A DNA stretch of 64,000 bases. Source: Flavobacterium amnicola. GTDB lineage: Bacteria; Bacteroidota; Bacteroidia; Flavobacteriales; Flavobacteriaceae. The stretch lies in contig NZ_SBKO01000005.1 of NCBI RefSeq assembly GCF_004122165.1, positions 121,692 to 185,691 on the forward strand, given 5' to 3'. This document shows, piece by piece, positions 9,121 through 18,617 of the stretch (position 1 is the first letter of the stretch; each line of letters begins with the position of its first letter). The notes under the pieces were generated by a model. That model was not told where the DNA came from. It did no database searches and saw only the letters and a list, made by a program, of their open reading frames with translations. Made by a program: the position numbers and the translations under genes.

Positions 9121-10623
9121 ATGGATACTGTACATTATATAAGTTCTGATATTTTCTCATTAGAATTACTTCAAGAAATTGTTTCTCAAAATCAAAAAAT
9201 AGCCTTATCGGAAGAAGCGCGAATCAACATCGAAAAATGCCGTGCGTATTTAGATAAAAAAATGGCATCGCATAGCGAACCAATCTATGGGATTAATACT
9301 GGATTCGGATCGTTGTGTAATGTTAAAATTTCGAACGAAAATCTGTCAAAACTTCAAGAAAATTTAATGAAATCTCACGCTTGTGGTACGGGTGATGAAG
9401 TACCTCATGAAGTCGTGAAGATTATGTTATTACTAAAAATAAAATCATTAAGCTACGGTCATTCGGGAGTGCAATTGCAAACAGTGGAACGTTTGGTCGA
9501 TTTTTATAATAATGATGTTTTACCGGTAGTCTATACTTTAGGTTCACTAGGTGCTTCGGGCGATTTGGCACCTTTAGCACATTTGTGTTTGCCATTGATT
9601 GGAGAAGGGGAAGTGTATATGGATGGTTTCCGTCAACCGGCTTCAAAAGTGTTGGAAAAAATGGGTTGGAAGCCTATTATTCTTCAGTCGAAAGAAGGTT
9701 TGGCATTGCTTAACGGAACTCAGTTTATGGGTGCTTATGGTTGTTATACGCTGTTAAAAGCCATGAAGTATTCGTATTTAGCCGATGTTATCGGAGCGAT
9801 TTCATTGGAAGGATTTGATGGTAGAATTGAGCCGTTTAATGAATTGATTCATATGGTTCGACCTCACAAAGGACAAATCGTAACCGCACAACGTTTTCAA
9901 GAATTATTAGACGGAAGTGAAATTATTGCCCAATCGAAACAACATGTACAAGATCCGTATTCCTTCCGTTGTATTCCACAAGTGCATGGTGCTTCAAAGG
10001 ACACGATTGACTATGTAAAAAAAGTATTTAAGACCGAAATCAACTCAGTGACCGATAATCCTAATATTTTTGCAGAAGAAGATTTGATTATTTCGGGTGG
10101 AAATTTCCACGGACAACCCTTAGCTTTAACCTTAGACTTTTTAGGTTTGGCGTTGGCGGAATTGGGAAATATTTCAGAAAGAAGAACCTATCAATTAATT
10201 TCGGGATTACGTGATTTACCAGCTTTTTTAGTGAGCGATCCTGGATTAAATTCCGGATTTATGATTCCGCAATATACTGCCGCAAGTATTGTGAGTCAAA
10301 ACAAACAATTGGCTACTCCAGCCAGTATTGATAGTATAGTATCGAGCAATGGTCAAGAAGACCACGTTTCTATGGGAGCGAATGCAGCGACAAAATGCTT
10401 GAAAATCATGGAAAACTTGGAGCGTATTTTAGCCATTGAATTGATGAATGCTTCGCAAGCAATTGAATTCAGAAGACCTTTAAAATCAAGTGATTTTATC
10501 GAGATGTTTTTGAAATCGTACAGAGACGAAGTTCCCTTGGTTAACGAAGACCGAATTTTACATTACGATATCGAAAAATCAATTTTGTTTTTGAATAGTT
10601 TTCAGATTGAATTTGAAGCATAA
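9121..10623 (+). CDS. hutH: Histidine ammonia-lyase (aromatic amino acid lyase family)
   Basis: The 500-residue protein contains GSLGASGDLAPLAH; its Ala-Ser-Gly cyclises into the MIO electrophile that drives ammonia elimination. Other family motifs are YGINTGFGSL, LLNGTQ, QDPYSFRCIPQVHG and NSVTDNP. At the substrate-selectivity position it reads KSHACG, with Ser-His as in histidine ammonia-lyases; tyrosine lyases have His-Leu there. It should convert histidine to urocanate. No other hut genes are in the window. A GyrI-like gene overlaps its stop codon. Confidence 0.85.
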   Translation: MDTVHYISSDIFSLELLQEIVSQNQKIALSEEARINIEKCRAYLDKKMASHSEPIYGINTGFGSLCNVKISNENLSKLQENLMKSHACGTGDEVPHEVVKIMLLLKIKSLSYGHSGVQLQTVERLVDFYNNDVLPVVYTLGSLGASGDLAPLAHLCLPLIGEGEVYMDGFRQPASKVLEKMGWKPIILQSKEGLALLNGTQFMGAYGCYTLLKAMKYSYLADVIGAISLEGFDGRIEPFNELIHMVRPHKGQIVTAQRFQELLDGSEIIAQSKQHVQDPYSFRCIPQVHGASKDTIDYVKKVFKTEINSVTDNPNIFAEEDLIISGGNFHGQPLALTLDFLGLALAELGNISERRTYQLISGLRDLPAFLVSDPGLNSGFMIPQYTAASIVSQNKQLATPASIDSIVSSNGQEDHVSMGANAATKCLKIMENLERILAIELMNASQAIEFRRPLKSSDFIEMFLKSYRDEVPLVNEDRILHYDIEKSILFLNSFQIEFEA

Positions 10624-11102
10624 TGGAATTTAGTATAGCTGAATTGCAACCTAAAAAACTTGTTGGTAAATCTTTATCGATGAGTTTTACAGATGATAAG
10701 ACAGGAATGCTTTGGGGAAGTTTTGCTCCACAAATTAAAAATGTTGCTAATAGAGTAGGTGACGAGAAAATTTCATTGCAGTCTTATACTGATGATTTTA
10801 TGATAGATCCCACAATTCCTTTTGTTAAGTGGGCAGCGATTGAAGTTTCTGATTTTAAAAATGTAATTCAAGGTATTGAAAAATTAGAAATTACCGGCGG
10901 ATTGTATGCTGTTTTTCATTACAAAGGTAATGTATTAGGCGCTCCCAAATTTTTTAGTAAAATTTTTAAAGAGAGTATTCCAAATTCCAATTATCAATTA
11001 GACAATTCACGACCGCATTTTGAATTACTGCCAGCTGGTAAATATGATCCAATGGATGAAAATTCTGAAGAAAAAATTTATGTTCCAATAAAATTGAAAT
11101 AA
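10623..11102 (+). CDS. GyrI-like / AraC effector-binding domain protein
   Basis: A 159-residue stand-alone effector-binding domain (Bact_transcr_reg effector fold). It shows an N-terminal QPKKLVGKSLSMSF strand, a central GGLYAVFHYKG and the C-terminal SRPHFELLPAGKYDP with YVPIKLK, the usual pattern of small-molecule-binding GyrI-like proteins. There is no DNA-binding domain. The start overlaps the hutH stop (TAATGG), so it is probably co-translated; a link to histidine or aromatic metabolism is inference. Confidence 0.72.
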   Translation: MEFSIAELQPKKLVGKSLSMSFTDDKTGMLWGSFAPQIKNVANRVGDEKISLQSYTDDFMIDPTIPFVKWAAIEVSDFKNVIQGIEKLEITGGLYAVFHYKGNVLGAPKFFSKIFKESIPNSNYQLDNSRPHFELLPAGKYDPMDENSEEKIYVPIKLK

Positions 11103-11176
11103 CTATTAATATTAGTCTAAATTAAGATTTCAATGACTTTGAAGCTTTTATTTAGATCTAGAAGTTAAATTATTTT

Positions 11177-12847
11177 CTAAAATCCAGCTTTAACCTCAAT
11201 TTTTATTTCTTTTTTACTCACAGGATGTGTAAAAGTGATTGATTTAGCATGCAAATGCAATCGGTTGGCTTTTGTACCATATAAGTCATCTCCAACTATT
11301 GGTGTATTCAGTCCAAGTGGGTGAGATGCGTGTACGCGTAATTGGTGGGTTCTTCCGGTAATGGGATAAAAATGGACTCTGGTTTTACTGTTTTCAATGG
11401 AAATTATCTCCCATTGGGTTTGCGCTGGTTTGCCGTATTCGTAGCATACTAATTGGCGTGGCCGATCGTCTAAATCGACTCGTAATGGCAAATCGATTGT
11501 ATTTTCTTTTGAAGTAATAATTCCGTCTAATATCGCTTCATAACATTTTTTAACGGTTCTTTTGATGAATTGACGTTGCAAATTTAAATAAGCTGCTTCT
11601 GTTTTTGCAATAAGCATAATTCCCGAAGTCGACATGTCTAAACGGTGGACAATGATAGGGCCCGTAGCTTCTGGATATTTGGTTTTCATTCGCGCATACA
11701 CTGAATCGGAAATCTGTTTGCCGGGAACCGATAAAAATTCGGCAGGTTTGTTGATAATTGCCATGCATTCGTCTTCGTACACAATTTCGATTTCTTTTCC
11801 TTCTGCGGGATTGAGTTCGAAAGGATTTTCGTCCATTGTTATGCCATTCAACATATGACCTAACAAAATCGGTTCGCATTTACTTTTACAAGAAGGATAA
11901 AATTGTTGGTGCTTTCGAACTTCCGATTTGGGCGATTGACCCCACCAAAACTCGGCCATACAAATTGGCTTTAAATCATGTTGAAATGCATAATGTAATA
12001 GTTTGGGAGCGGCACATTCACCAGCACCTGCGGGCGGATTATTGTCGAATATTTCACCCAAACTTTTCGACTCACCCCAACCATTTAAAAAAGCATATTC
12101 GGCAAATAAGCGTTGTTGTAAGTTGTTTGATTTTTGTTTGCGAAGTTCTTTTAATTCATTTAATTTCTCCTCATAAGCATCGACTTCTTTTTGGGCATCG
12201 GTAATTTTATAATTCCAATACGCCATCATTTTTTTGAGCAGAATTCCTTCTTGCTGACTTTGTTCTTTTAGTTCTTCAACAAACTTTTCAAAAGCAGTAG
12301 CATCCAATTCTTTTTCGGCATCCAATCGTTGTTGTTGACGGACTTTCTTTTGGATTTTGATATGGTTTTTATGACGTTGAATATCTTGTTCTGCTTCTGA
12401 AAGGATTTGATTCAGATTTTCTTTAGCAATATTAAATTCCGAATTGAATTCGGCTGTTTCAATTTTTCGATTTAACTGATTTATTATTTCTTCTTCATTT
12501 TTGTAAAAACTGGAAGGATGCAGCATGTCATATACCGTTGGGACAAAGTAGTCCAAATGATTTTGATCGGCTAATTTTCCAGAAAACGCCCACAAATAGC
12601 CCAATTCATTATTTTGATTTTGACAAACCAAAACGCCAAACATTTTCCCGATAATTAATCCGTTTTGACCTTCAATCAAACCAAAATTATGTTCAAAATT
12701 GGTTTGCTTTTCTAAATACTTTTGCAATTCTTTAGAAGCAATTACCGCCAAAGGATGGGGTTCGTAATAAAACGGAAAGGTGAATTTTTCAGGTAAATCA
12801 ATTCCTGAAATAGTGGTTTTGAAGGTTTGAAATAAAGATTTTGGCAT
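11177..12847 (-). CDS. RluA-family RNA pseudouridine synthase with N-terminal extension
   Basis: A 556-residue protein. The C-terminal third (about 345-556) is the RluA catalytic domain with the aspartate motif HRLDMSTSG, then PLRVDLDDRPRQ and GRTHQLRVHASHPLG; it isomerises uridines in rRNA or tRNA. The N-terminal 340 residues form an additional module with a lysine/glutamate-rich coiled coil (about 135-250) and the segment NPPAGAGECAAPK, where two cysteine-containing stretches could bind metal. This long form is familiar from Bacteroidota. The target uridine is not predictable. Confidence 0.85.
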   Translation of the reverse strand: MPKSLFQTFKTTISGIDLPEKFTFPFYYEPHPLAVIASKELQKYLEKQTNFEHNFGLIEGQNGLIIGKMFGVLVCQNQNNELGYLWAFSGKLADQNHLDYFVPTVYDMLHPSSFYKNEEEIINQLNRKIETAEFNSEFNIAKENLNQILSEAEQDIQRHKNHIKIQKKVRQQQRLDAEKELDATAFEKFVEELKEQSQQEGILLKKMMAYWNYKITDAQKEVDAYEEKLNELKELRKQKSNNLQQRLFAEYAFLNGWGESKSLGEIFDNNPPAGAGECAAPKLLHYAFQHDLKPICMAEFWWGQSPKSEVRKHQQFYPSCKSKCEPILLGHMLNGITMDENPFELNPAEGKEIEIVYEDECMAIINKPAEFLSVPGKQISDSVYARMKTKYPEATGPIIVHRLDMSTSGIMLIAKTEAAYLNLQRQFIKRTVKKCYEAILDGIITSKENTIDLPLRVDLDDRPRQLVCYEYGKPAQTQWEIISIENSKTRVHFYPITGRTHQLRVHASHPLGLNTPIVGDDLYGTKANRLHLHAKSITFTHPVSKKEIKIEVKAGF

Positions 12848-12869
12848 TTGGCAAAGTTAATACAAATAA

Positions 12870-12927
12870 AAAAGTTGACTTCGAGAACACTTCGACTATG
12901 CTCAGTGTGACACCTCAGTCAACTTTT
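12870..12927. terminator. Terminator hairpin carrying a REP-like repeat in its loop
   Basis: AAAAGTTGACT (12870-12880) pairs with AGTCAACTTTT (12917-12927). The loop contains CTTCGACTATGCTCAG, related to the repeat at 4965. It lies directly downstream of the minus-strand dipeptidyl peptidase gene. Confidence 0.65.
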
Positions 12928-12946
12928 AAATTTTATTTAAAAAGAA

Positions 12947-15115
12947 TTATTTTTTCAAATGCACATCAAAATAATCAGCGATTTTAGCATACATGTGAAT
13001 TCTATCTTTACCACCCACATTATGTTCGTGGTTAGGATATAAGAAATAATCTACTTGCTTTCCAGCTTTGATAGAAGCCTCAATAAAATTCATACTGTGT
13101 TGTTGTGCCACAACTGGATCTTGTGCTCCGTGAATAATTAGCAAGCGACCTTTTAAGTTTTTAACTTTATCTAATAAAGATGCTTTTGCATAGCCTTCTG
13201 GATTTTCTTGTGGCGTATCCATATAACGCTCTCCGTACATAATTTCGTAGTATTTCCAATCGATTACTGGTCCGCCAGCAACACCAACTTTAAACGTTTC
13301 CGCTTGTGAAGTCATTAAAGAAGTTGTCATAAATCCACCATAACTCCATCCGAAAACTCCAATTCGATCTTGATCTACGAATGATTTTGATTTTAAGAAT
13401 TTAACGCCTTCCATTTGATCGGCCATTTCGTTAACTCCTAAATTTCTATGGGTTACATCACAGAATTTTTTTCCACGAGAATCACTTCCTCTATTGTCTA
13501 AAGTAAATACTACATAACCTTGTTGTGCCATATAATAATCAAAATAACCACCACCGCCTAACCAGCGATTGTTTACTAATTGAGCATGAGAACCTCCGTA
13601 AACATATACCATTACAGGATATTTTTTGGTAGCATCATAATTGGATGGATAAATAAGTCGCCCGTTTAAAGGTGTTTTTCCATCGGCAGAAGTTATCGTT
13701 ACTAATTCCATTTTTGGCATGTCTATTTTACCTGTAAATGGATTTGCGGCTTTTACCAATTGAGAAGTTTTTTTCGATTTGATATCAATAATCGAAATTT
13801 CATTTGGAGTAGTCACATTGCTATATTGATCTAAAACCATTGTTCCATCAGAAGAAACAGAAGCCCTATGCATTCCTGAAACCGTTGTCAGTTGTGTTGT
13901 TGCCCCAGATTTAAGGTCAACTTGATACAATTGAAGGTCTAAACCATTGTTGGCAGTTCCTAAGTAATTGATTTTTGTATTTTTAGCATCAAAGCCTAAA
14001 AAGTCTTTTACCACTACATCTTTGTATCCTAAATTTTTCAATAATTTTCCATCAGTAGTATACAAATACATCTGATTGAAACCATTAAAATCGGTTTGGT
14101 AAATAAATTGAGTTGGATTATTTGGTACAAAAGTGATCGCATGTTGTGGTTCTACCCAAGTACTAGCTTTTTCTTCAAATAAAGTTTTTATAAAAGCACC
14201 AGTTTGAGCGTCGTATTTATTGAATTTTAAATGATTTTGTTCTCTGTTTAAAATTCCGATAAAAATATTTTTACCAGTTGGTTCCCAAGAAACCATCGTT
14301 AAATATTGTTCTTTTGGCTCCCCTGTTTGAATGGTTACTTTTTTACCTGTAGTAACATCAAAAACTACTAAAGTAACATTTTCACTAGTCATACCAGCCA
14401 TTGGATACTTTATGTCTTTGTTTACAGCTTCACGTTCATTCCAATTGATGATTGGATAATTTCCAACCATGGTTTCGTCTTTACGGTAGTACGCCAATTG
14501 TGTTCCAGCTTCATTCCACCACATACCACGATCGATACCAAATTCTTGACGGTGTACATAGTCAGAACCATTTACAATTCCTTTATCAGAATCATTGGTT
14601 ACATCAATTACGGTTCCTGTAGGTGTTGTAATTTTGATATTATTTTCTTTTAACCAGGAAACATTTCCATTGGGAGCAAATCTTGCTTGTTCTCCTTCAG
14701 AGGTATAAGAAGTTACATTGCTAATTTGTTTCGAAACGATATCGTAGGTAACTTTATAATTATTGTTTTTTCCTGCTACTTCAGTTTCAAATGTCGTTTC
14801 CGATTTCCATTCGATTGCAAATGGAAATGTTTTTAACGCAAATTCATCAGAAGTAATTTTCGATTTGACAGCATTTTCAAAATCAGTTTTAGTAACCAAA
14901 AGGGTTTCTTTCCAAGAATTGGCAGCCGATTTCGTCATTAAATTCGAATAATCTGGGCTTAAATAAGCAATCGATTTTGAATTTTTACGCCATTGTTGTG
15001 CCGTTTGTGTTTGAACTGCGAATTTCCTTCCACCTGTTACAGTTTCTTCAATAGTAAGCTTTTGTGCAAAAGCCATGCTTCCAACAAGCAGCAAACAAAA
15101 TGTGTATTTTTTCAT
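12947..15115 (-). CDS. Dipeptidyl peptidase IV, S9 family
   Basis: A 722-residue exported prolyl dipeptidase. It has a signal peptide at residues 1-17 (ending AFA), an eight-bladed beta-propeller of the DPPIV_N type over about 80-440, and a C-terminal alpha/beta-hydrolase domain. The catalytic serine is in GWSYGGF, the aspartate in HGAQDPVV and the histidine in NHEHNV. YVYGGSHAQ supplies the oxyanion tyrosine region. It would remove X-Pro or X-Ala dipeptides in the periplasm for peptide use. It is a single gene with its own terminator. Confidence 0.92.
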   Translation of the reverse strand: MKKYTFCLLLVGSMAFAQKLTIEETVTGGRKFAVQTQTAQQWRKNSKSIAYLSPDYSNLMTKSAANSWKETLLVTKTDFENAVKSKITSDEFALKTFPFAIEWKSETTFETEVAGKNNNYKVTYDIVSKQISNVTSYTSEGEQARFAPNGNVSWLKENNIKITTPTGTVIDVTNDSDKGIVNGSDYVHRQEFGIDRGMWWNEAGTQLAYYRKDETMVGNYPIINWNEREAVNKDIKYPMAGMTSENVTLVVFDVTTGKKVTIQTGEPKEQYLTMVSWEPTGKNIFIGILNREQNHLKFNKYDAQTGAFIKTLFEEKASTWVEPQHAITFVPNNPTQFIYQTDFNGFNQMYLYTTDGKLLKNLGYKDVVVKDFLGFDAKNTKINYLGTANNGLDLQLYQVDLKSGATTQLTTVSGMHRASVSSDGTMVLDQYSNVTTPNEISIIDIKSKKTSQLVKAANPFTGKIDMPKMELVTITSADGKTPLNGRLIYPSNYDATKKYPVMVYVYGGSHAQLVNNRWLGGGGYFDYYMAQQGYVVFTLDNRGSDSRGKKFCDVTHRNLGVNEMADQMEGVKFLKSKSFVDQDRIGVFGWSYGGFMTTSLMTSQAETFKVGVAGGPVIDWKYYEIMYGERYMDTPQENPEGYAKASLLDKVKNLKGRLLIIHGAQDPVVAQQHSMNFIEASIKAGKQVDYFLYPNHEHNVGGKDRIHMYAKIADYFDVHLKK

Positions 15116-15240
15116 AAGTTAAAAATGGTGTTTCTAATATAGCTTTCAAATTTAATCATTTGAGATAAACCCCAAAGGAATTATTCGAATTTAGCATTCC
15201 GTTAACATTATTTATTTTCTGCTCAAACCGATAAAAATTC

Positions 15241-15248
15241 TATATTTG
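15241..15248 (+). promoter_or_regulatory. -7 element upstream of the Lrp/AsnC regulator
   Basis: TATATTTG, a full match to the Bacteroidota -7 consensus, 35 bases before the start codon. The -33 element is not clear. Confidence 0.5.
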
Positions 15249-15283
15249 CGTTTAAAATTAAATAAATTCCGAAAATATATCAG

Positions 15284-15736
15284 ATGGATGCAATAGATAA
15301 AAAACTTTTAAAACTACTTCAAACCGATAGTAAACAAACGACAAAAGAACTTTCTTCGAAGCTTAATTTATCGGTTACGGCGGTTTACGAACGTATTAAA
15401 AAACTAGAAAAAGACGGTACCATTAAAAAATATGTCGCTTTATTGGATAGAAATAAGGTGGAAAAAAGTTTTGTGGTTTTTTGTCACATTAAGTTAATCC
15501 AACATAAAAAGGATTTGATTTCTCAATTTGAAGACGAAGTGATAAAACTCAATGAAGTCTTAGAATGTTTTCACGTAAGTGGTGATTATGATTATATCTT
15601 AAAGATTTGCGTAGCCGATATGGAAGAATACCGTGAATTTATGGTGACCAAATTAACCGATTTAAAACATATTGGTAGTACACATTCCTCCTTTATGATT
15701 GGAGAAGTGAAAAATACAACCGTTTATGAAATTTGA
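15284..15736 (+). CDS. Lrp/AsnC-family transcriptional regulator
   Basis: A 150-residue regulator with a winged helix-turn-helix at about residues 4-60 (DAIDKKLLKLLQTDS, SVTAVYERIKKLEKDG) and a RAM ligand-binding domain at about 65-145 (CFHVSGDYDYILKI is the conserved RAM core). Family members form octamers and sense amino acids. It stands alone between divergent DPP-IV and lpdA, so its targets cannot be named. Confidence 0.9.
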   Translation: MDAIDKKLLKLLQTDSKQTTKELSSKLNLSVTAVYERIKKLEKDGTIKKYVALLDRNKVEKSFVVFCHIKLIQHKKDLISQFEDEVIKLNEVLECFHVSGDYDYILKICVADMEEYREFMVTKLTDLKHIGSTHSSFMIGEVKNTTVYEI

Positions 15737-15751
15737 TACGACATTTGAATA

Positions 15752-15780
15752 TTGCTTTTGCAATTAAATTTGTAATTTTG
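15752..15780 (+). promoter_or_regulatory. Promoter of lpdA
   Basis: TTG at 15752-15754, an 18-base spacer and TAATTTTG at 15773-15780, fitting TTG-N(17-23)-TAnnTTTG. Confidence 0.6.
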
Positions 15781-15818
15781 TACTCGAAATTTTTAAAAAC
15801 ACAACAAAAATAAACACT

Positions 15819-17222
15819 ATGAGTTCATTTGACGTAGTTATTATAGGTTCAGGTCCTGGTGGATATGTAGCAGCGATTCGTTGCGCACAGTTAGGAATGA
15901 AAACTGCCATTATCGAAAAATATTCAACTTTAGGAGGTACATGTTTGAATGTAGGATGTATTCCTTCAAAAGCATTGTTAGCCTCTTCTCATCATTACGA
16001 AGAAATACAACATTTTGCAGATCACGGAATCGAAGTTTCGGGTGATGTAAAAGTGAATCTTAAAAAAATGATTGCTCGTAAACAAGCGGTAGTAGATCAA
16101 ACTTCTGGTGGTGTAAAATTCTTAATGGATAAAAACAACATCACTGTTTTCAATGGAGTAGGTTCGTTTGAAAGCGCTACTTCTGTAAAAGTGATTAAAG
16201 AAGATGGTTCTTCAGAAATCATCGAATCAAAAAATATTATTATTGCTACAGGTTCTAAACCATCTAGCTTACCATTTATCAAATTAGACAAGGAAAGAAT
16301 CATCACTTCTACTGAAGCTTTGAAATTGAAAGAAGTTCCAAAACACCTTGTAATTATTGGTGGTGGTGTTATCGGAATAGAATTAGGTCAAGTATATTTA
16401 CGTTTAGGAGCACAAGTTTCTGTAGTAGAATTCATGGACAGAATCATCCCAGGAATGGACGCTGCATTGTCAAAAGAATTGACTAAAGTGTTGAAAAAAC
16501 AAGGAATGAAATTCTATACGTCTCACAAAGTGCAATCAGTTGAAAGAGCTGGAGATGTTGTAACGGTAAAAGCAGAAAATGCTAAAGGAGAAATCATCAC
16601 ATTAGAAGGTGATTATTCATTAGTTTCTGTAGGTCGTCGTCCTTATACAGAAGGTTTAAATGCAGAAAAGGCAGGTGTAAAAGTTACGGATAGAGGTCAA
16701 ATCGAAGTAAATGATCATTTACAAACTACAGCTTCAAATATATATGCTATTGGTGATGTGGTTCGTGGAGCAATGTTAGCACACAAAGCAGAAGAAGAAG
16801 GTGTAATGGTTGCCGAAATTTTAGCAGGGCAAAAACCTCATATCGATTATAATTTAATTCCTGGTGTTGTTTACACTTGGCCAGAAGTTGCCGCTGTTGG
16901 AAAAACAGAAGAGCAATTGAAAGCGGAAGGTGTAGCGTACAAAGCAGGAAGTTTCCCATTTAAAGCATTAGGAAGAGCTAGAGCAGGAGGAGACACTGAC
17001 GGATTTGTAAAAATTTTAGCCGATGCCAAAACAGATGAAGTGTTAGGAGTTCACATGATTGGAGCAAGATGTGCTGATTTAATTGCAGAAGCAGTAACGG
17101 CTATGGAATTCAGAGCAAGTGCAGAAGATATTTCAAGAATGTCTCACGCACACCCAACATTTGCTGAAGCAATCAAAGAAGCGGCGTTAGCGGCGACTGC
17201 CAATAGAGCATTACACGTATAA
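15819..17222 (+). CDS. lpdA: Dihydrolipoyl dehydrogenase (E3)
   Basis: A 467-residue flavoprotein that reoxidises dihydrolipoamide for pyruvate and 2-oxoglutarate dehydrogenases and the glycine cleavage system. Landmarks are the FAD motif GSGPGGYVAA, redox-active cysteines in GGTCLNVGCIPSK, the NAD motif GGGVIGIELG, the second FAD motif YAIGDV, and the C-terminal catalytic HAHPTFAEA histidine-glutamate pair. It has a consensus promoter and a terminator of its own, so it is monocistronic. Confidence 0.96.
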   Translation: MSSFDVVIIGSGPGGYVAAIRCAQLGMKTAIIEKYSTLGGTCLNVGCIPSKALLASSHHYEEIQHFADHGIEVSGDVKVNLKKMIARKQAVVDQTSGGVKFLMDKNNITVFNGVGSFESATSVKVIKEDGSSEIIESKNIIIATGSKPSSLPFIKLDKERIITSTEALKLKEVPKHLVIIGGGVIGIELGQVYLRLGAQVSVVEFMDRIIPGMDAALSKELTKVLKKQGMKFYTSHKVQSVERAGDVVTVKAENAKGEIITLEGDYSLVSVGRRPYTEGLNAEKAGVKVTDRGQIEVNDHLQTTASNIYAIGDVVRGAMLAHKAEEEGVMVAEILAGQKPHIDYNLIPGVVYTWPEVAAVGKTEEQLKAEGVAYKAGSFPFKALGRARAGGDTDGFVKILADAKTDEVLGVHMIGARCADLIAEAVTAMEFRASAEDISRMSHAHPTFAEAIKEAALAATANRALHV

Positions 17223-17250
17223 TTTAAAAGCAATTACGTTATAAATATAA

Positions 17251-17279
17251 AACCCCGTTCTTTCGAGCGGGTTTTTTAT
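17251..17279 (+). terminator. Intrinsic terminator of lpdA
   Basis: CCCGtTC / GAgCGGG stem around a TTTC loop, followed by a run of T. Confidence 0.85.
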
Positions 17280-17307
17280 TGTAATTTTACTACAGAAAAT
17301 TTAGGCA

Positions 17308-18600
17308 TTGAGAACATCGGTAATTAAAAATATTGCAAATTCTTCTGACTTTAAAAATCAGCTACTGAATTGGTCACAACAATTTCGTGAAATAATCTAT
17401 TTAGACAGTAACAGTTACCCTCAAAACTATTCCAGTTATGATGTGGTTTTGGCGGTAGACGCGTTTACCTCTGTTACAACGGATTATTACAATGCTTTCG
17501 AAGATTTGAAGCAATACCAACAGCAAACAAAAGATTGGCTGTTTGGTTATTTATCCTATGATTTGAAAAATGATGTGGAAAAATTAACGTCGGATAATTT
17601 GGATGGATTGCATTTTCCAGATTTGTTTTTCTTCCAACCCAAAAAAATATTTTTACTAAAAGGAACTGAAGTAGAAATCTGCTATTTGAATATGTGCGAT
17701 GATGAACTGGAAGAAGATTTTGAAGAGATTGTAAAAAGTCAAGAGGGAAAAGATAAAAGTTATGAAAGTGTAACTATTGAACAACGCGTTTCAAAAGAGC
17801 ATTATATTGAAAAAGTGAACCAAGTACTTTGGCACATTCACCGTGGTGATATTTATGAAGCCAATTTCTGTATGGAATTTTATGCAGAGAATGCCGAGAT
17901 ACATCCATTGGAAATCTATCAAAAACTCAATTCTATTTCCGAACCACCGTTTGCTACTTTCTTTAAAAATAATACCAATTATTTGCTTTCCGCTTCTCCT
18001 GAACGTTATTTACGTAAAGAAGGAACAAAAATCATCACCCAACCCATAAAAGGAACAGCACCAAGATTTACGGATATTATTTTAGATGAAAATGCTAAAA
18101 TGGATTTGGCTCAAAATACAAAAGAACGTTCCGAAAATATCATGATTGTCGATTTGGTTCGCAACGATTTGTCGCATACCGCCACTAAAGGTTCGGTGCA
18201 AGTGGAAGAATTGTGCGAGATTTATAGGTTTAAGCAAGTCCATCAAATGATTTCAACAGTCGTTTCTGAAGTAGATTCTTCTACATCACCAATAGAGATT
18301 CTCAAAACTACTTTCCCCATGGGAAGCATGACAGGAGCACCCAAAATTTCGGCAATGCAAATTATTGAAGAATTAGAAGAAACCAAACGGGGTTTATACA
18401 GTGGTGCAGTCGGTTATTTTACCCCAACAGGTGATTTCGATTTTAATGTAGTCATTCGAAGTATTTTGTACAACTCAAAAGAGAAATACCTTTCATTTTC
18501 TGTGGGAAGTGCTATTACAGCTGCTTCTATTCCTAAAAACGAATATGAGGAATGTTTGTTGAAAGCGAGGGCGATGAGGGAGGTTTTGACTGATAATTAA
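17308..18600 (+). CDS. pabB: Aminodeoxychorismate synthase component I (chorismate-binding enzyme)
   Basis: A 430-residue member of the anthranilate synthase I / PabB / isochorismate synthase family. The C-terminal chorismate-binding domain shows SASPERYL, QPIKGTAPR, the ENIMIVDLVRNDL segment, PMGSMTGAPK and YSGAVGYF. The PIKGT motif with its lysine favours aminodeoxychorismate synthase, feeding folate synthesis, over anthranilate synthase. The only plausible start is TTG at 17308, as no ATG gives the full N-terminal domain. tilS follows after a short gap. Confidence 0.85.
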   Translation: MRTSVIKNIANSSDFKNQLLNWSQQFREIIYLDSNSYPQNYSSYDVVLAVDAFTSVTTDYYNAFEDLKQYQQQTKDWLFGYLSYDLKNDVEKLTSDNLDGLHFPDLFFFQPKKIFLLKGTEVEICYLNMCDDELEEDFEEIVKSQEGKDKSYESVTIEQRVSKEHYIEKVNQVLWHIHRGDIYEANFCMEFYAENAEIHPLEIYQKLNSISEPPFATFFKNNTNYLLSASPERYLRKEGTKIITQPIKGTAPRFTDIILDENAKMDLAQNTKERSENIMIVDLVRNDLSHTATKGSVQVEELCEIYRFKQVHQMISTVVSEVDSSTSPIEILKTTFPMGSMTGAPKISAMQIIEELEETKRGLYSGAVGYFTPTGDFDFNVVIRSILYNSKEKYLSFSVGSAITAASIPKNEYEECLLKARAMREVLTDN

Positions 18601-18617
18601 AATTCTTACATTTGACA

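Noticed and set aside
12001..12060. PPAGAGECAAPK segment of the pseudouridine synthase as a repeat insertion
   Set aside because: Although it resembles the KAPAGA repeat, I recall this segment as conserved in the long RluA proteins of the phylum and it lacks the palindrome.
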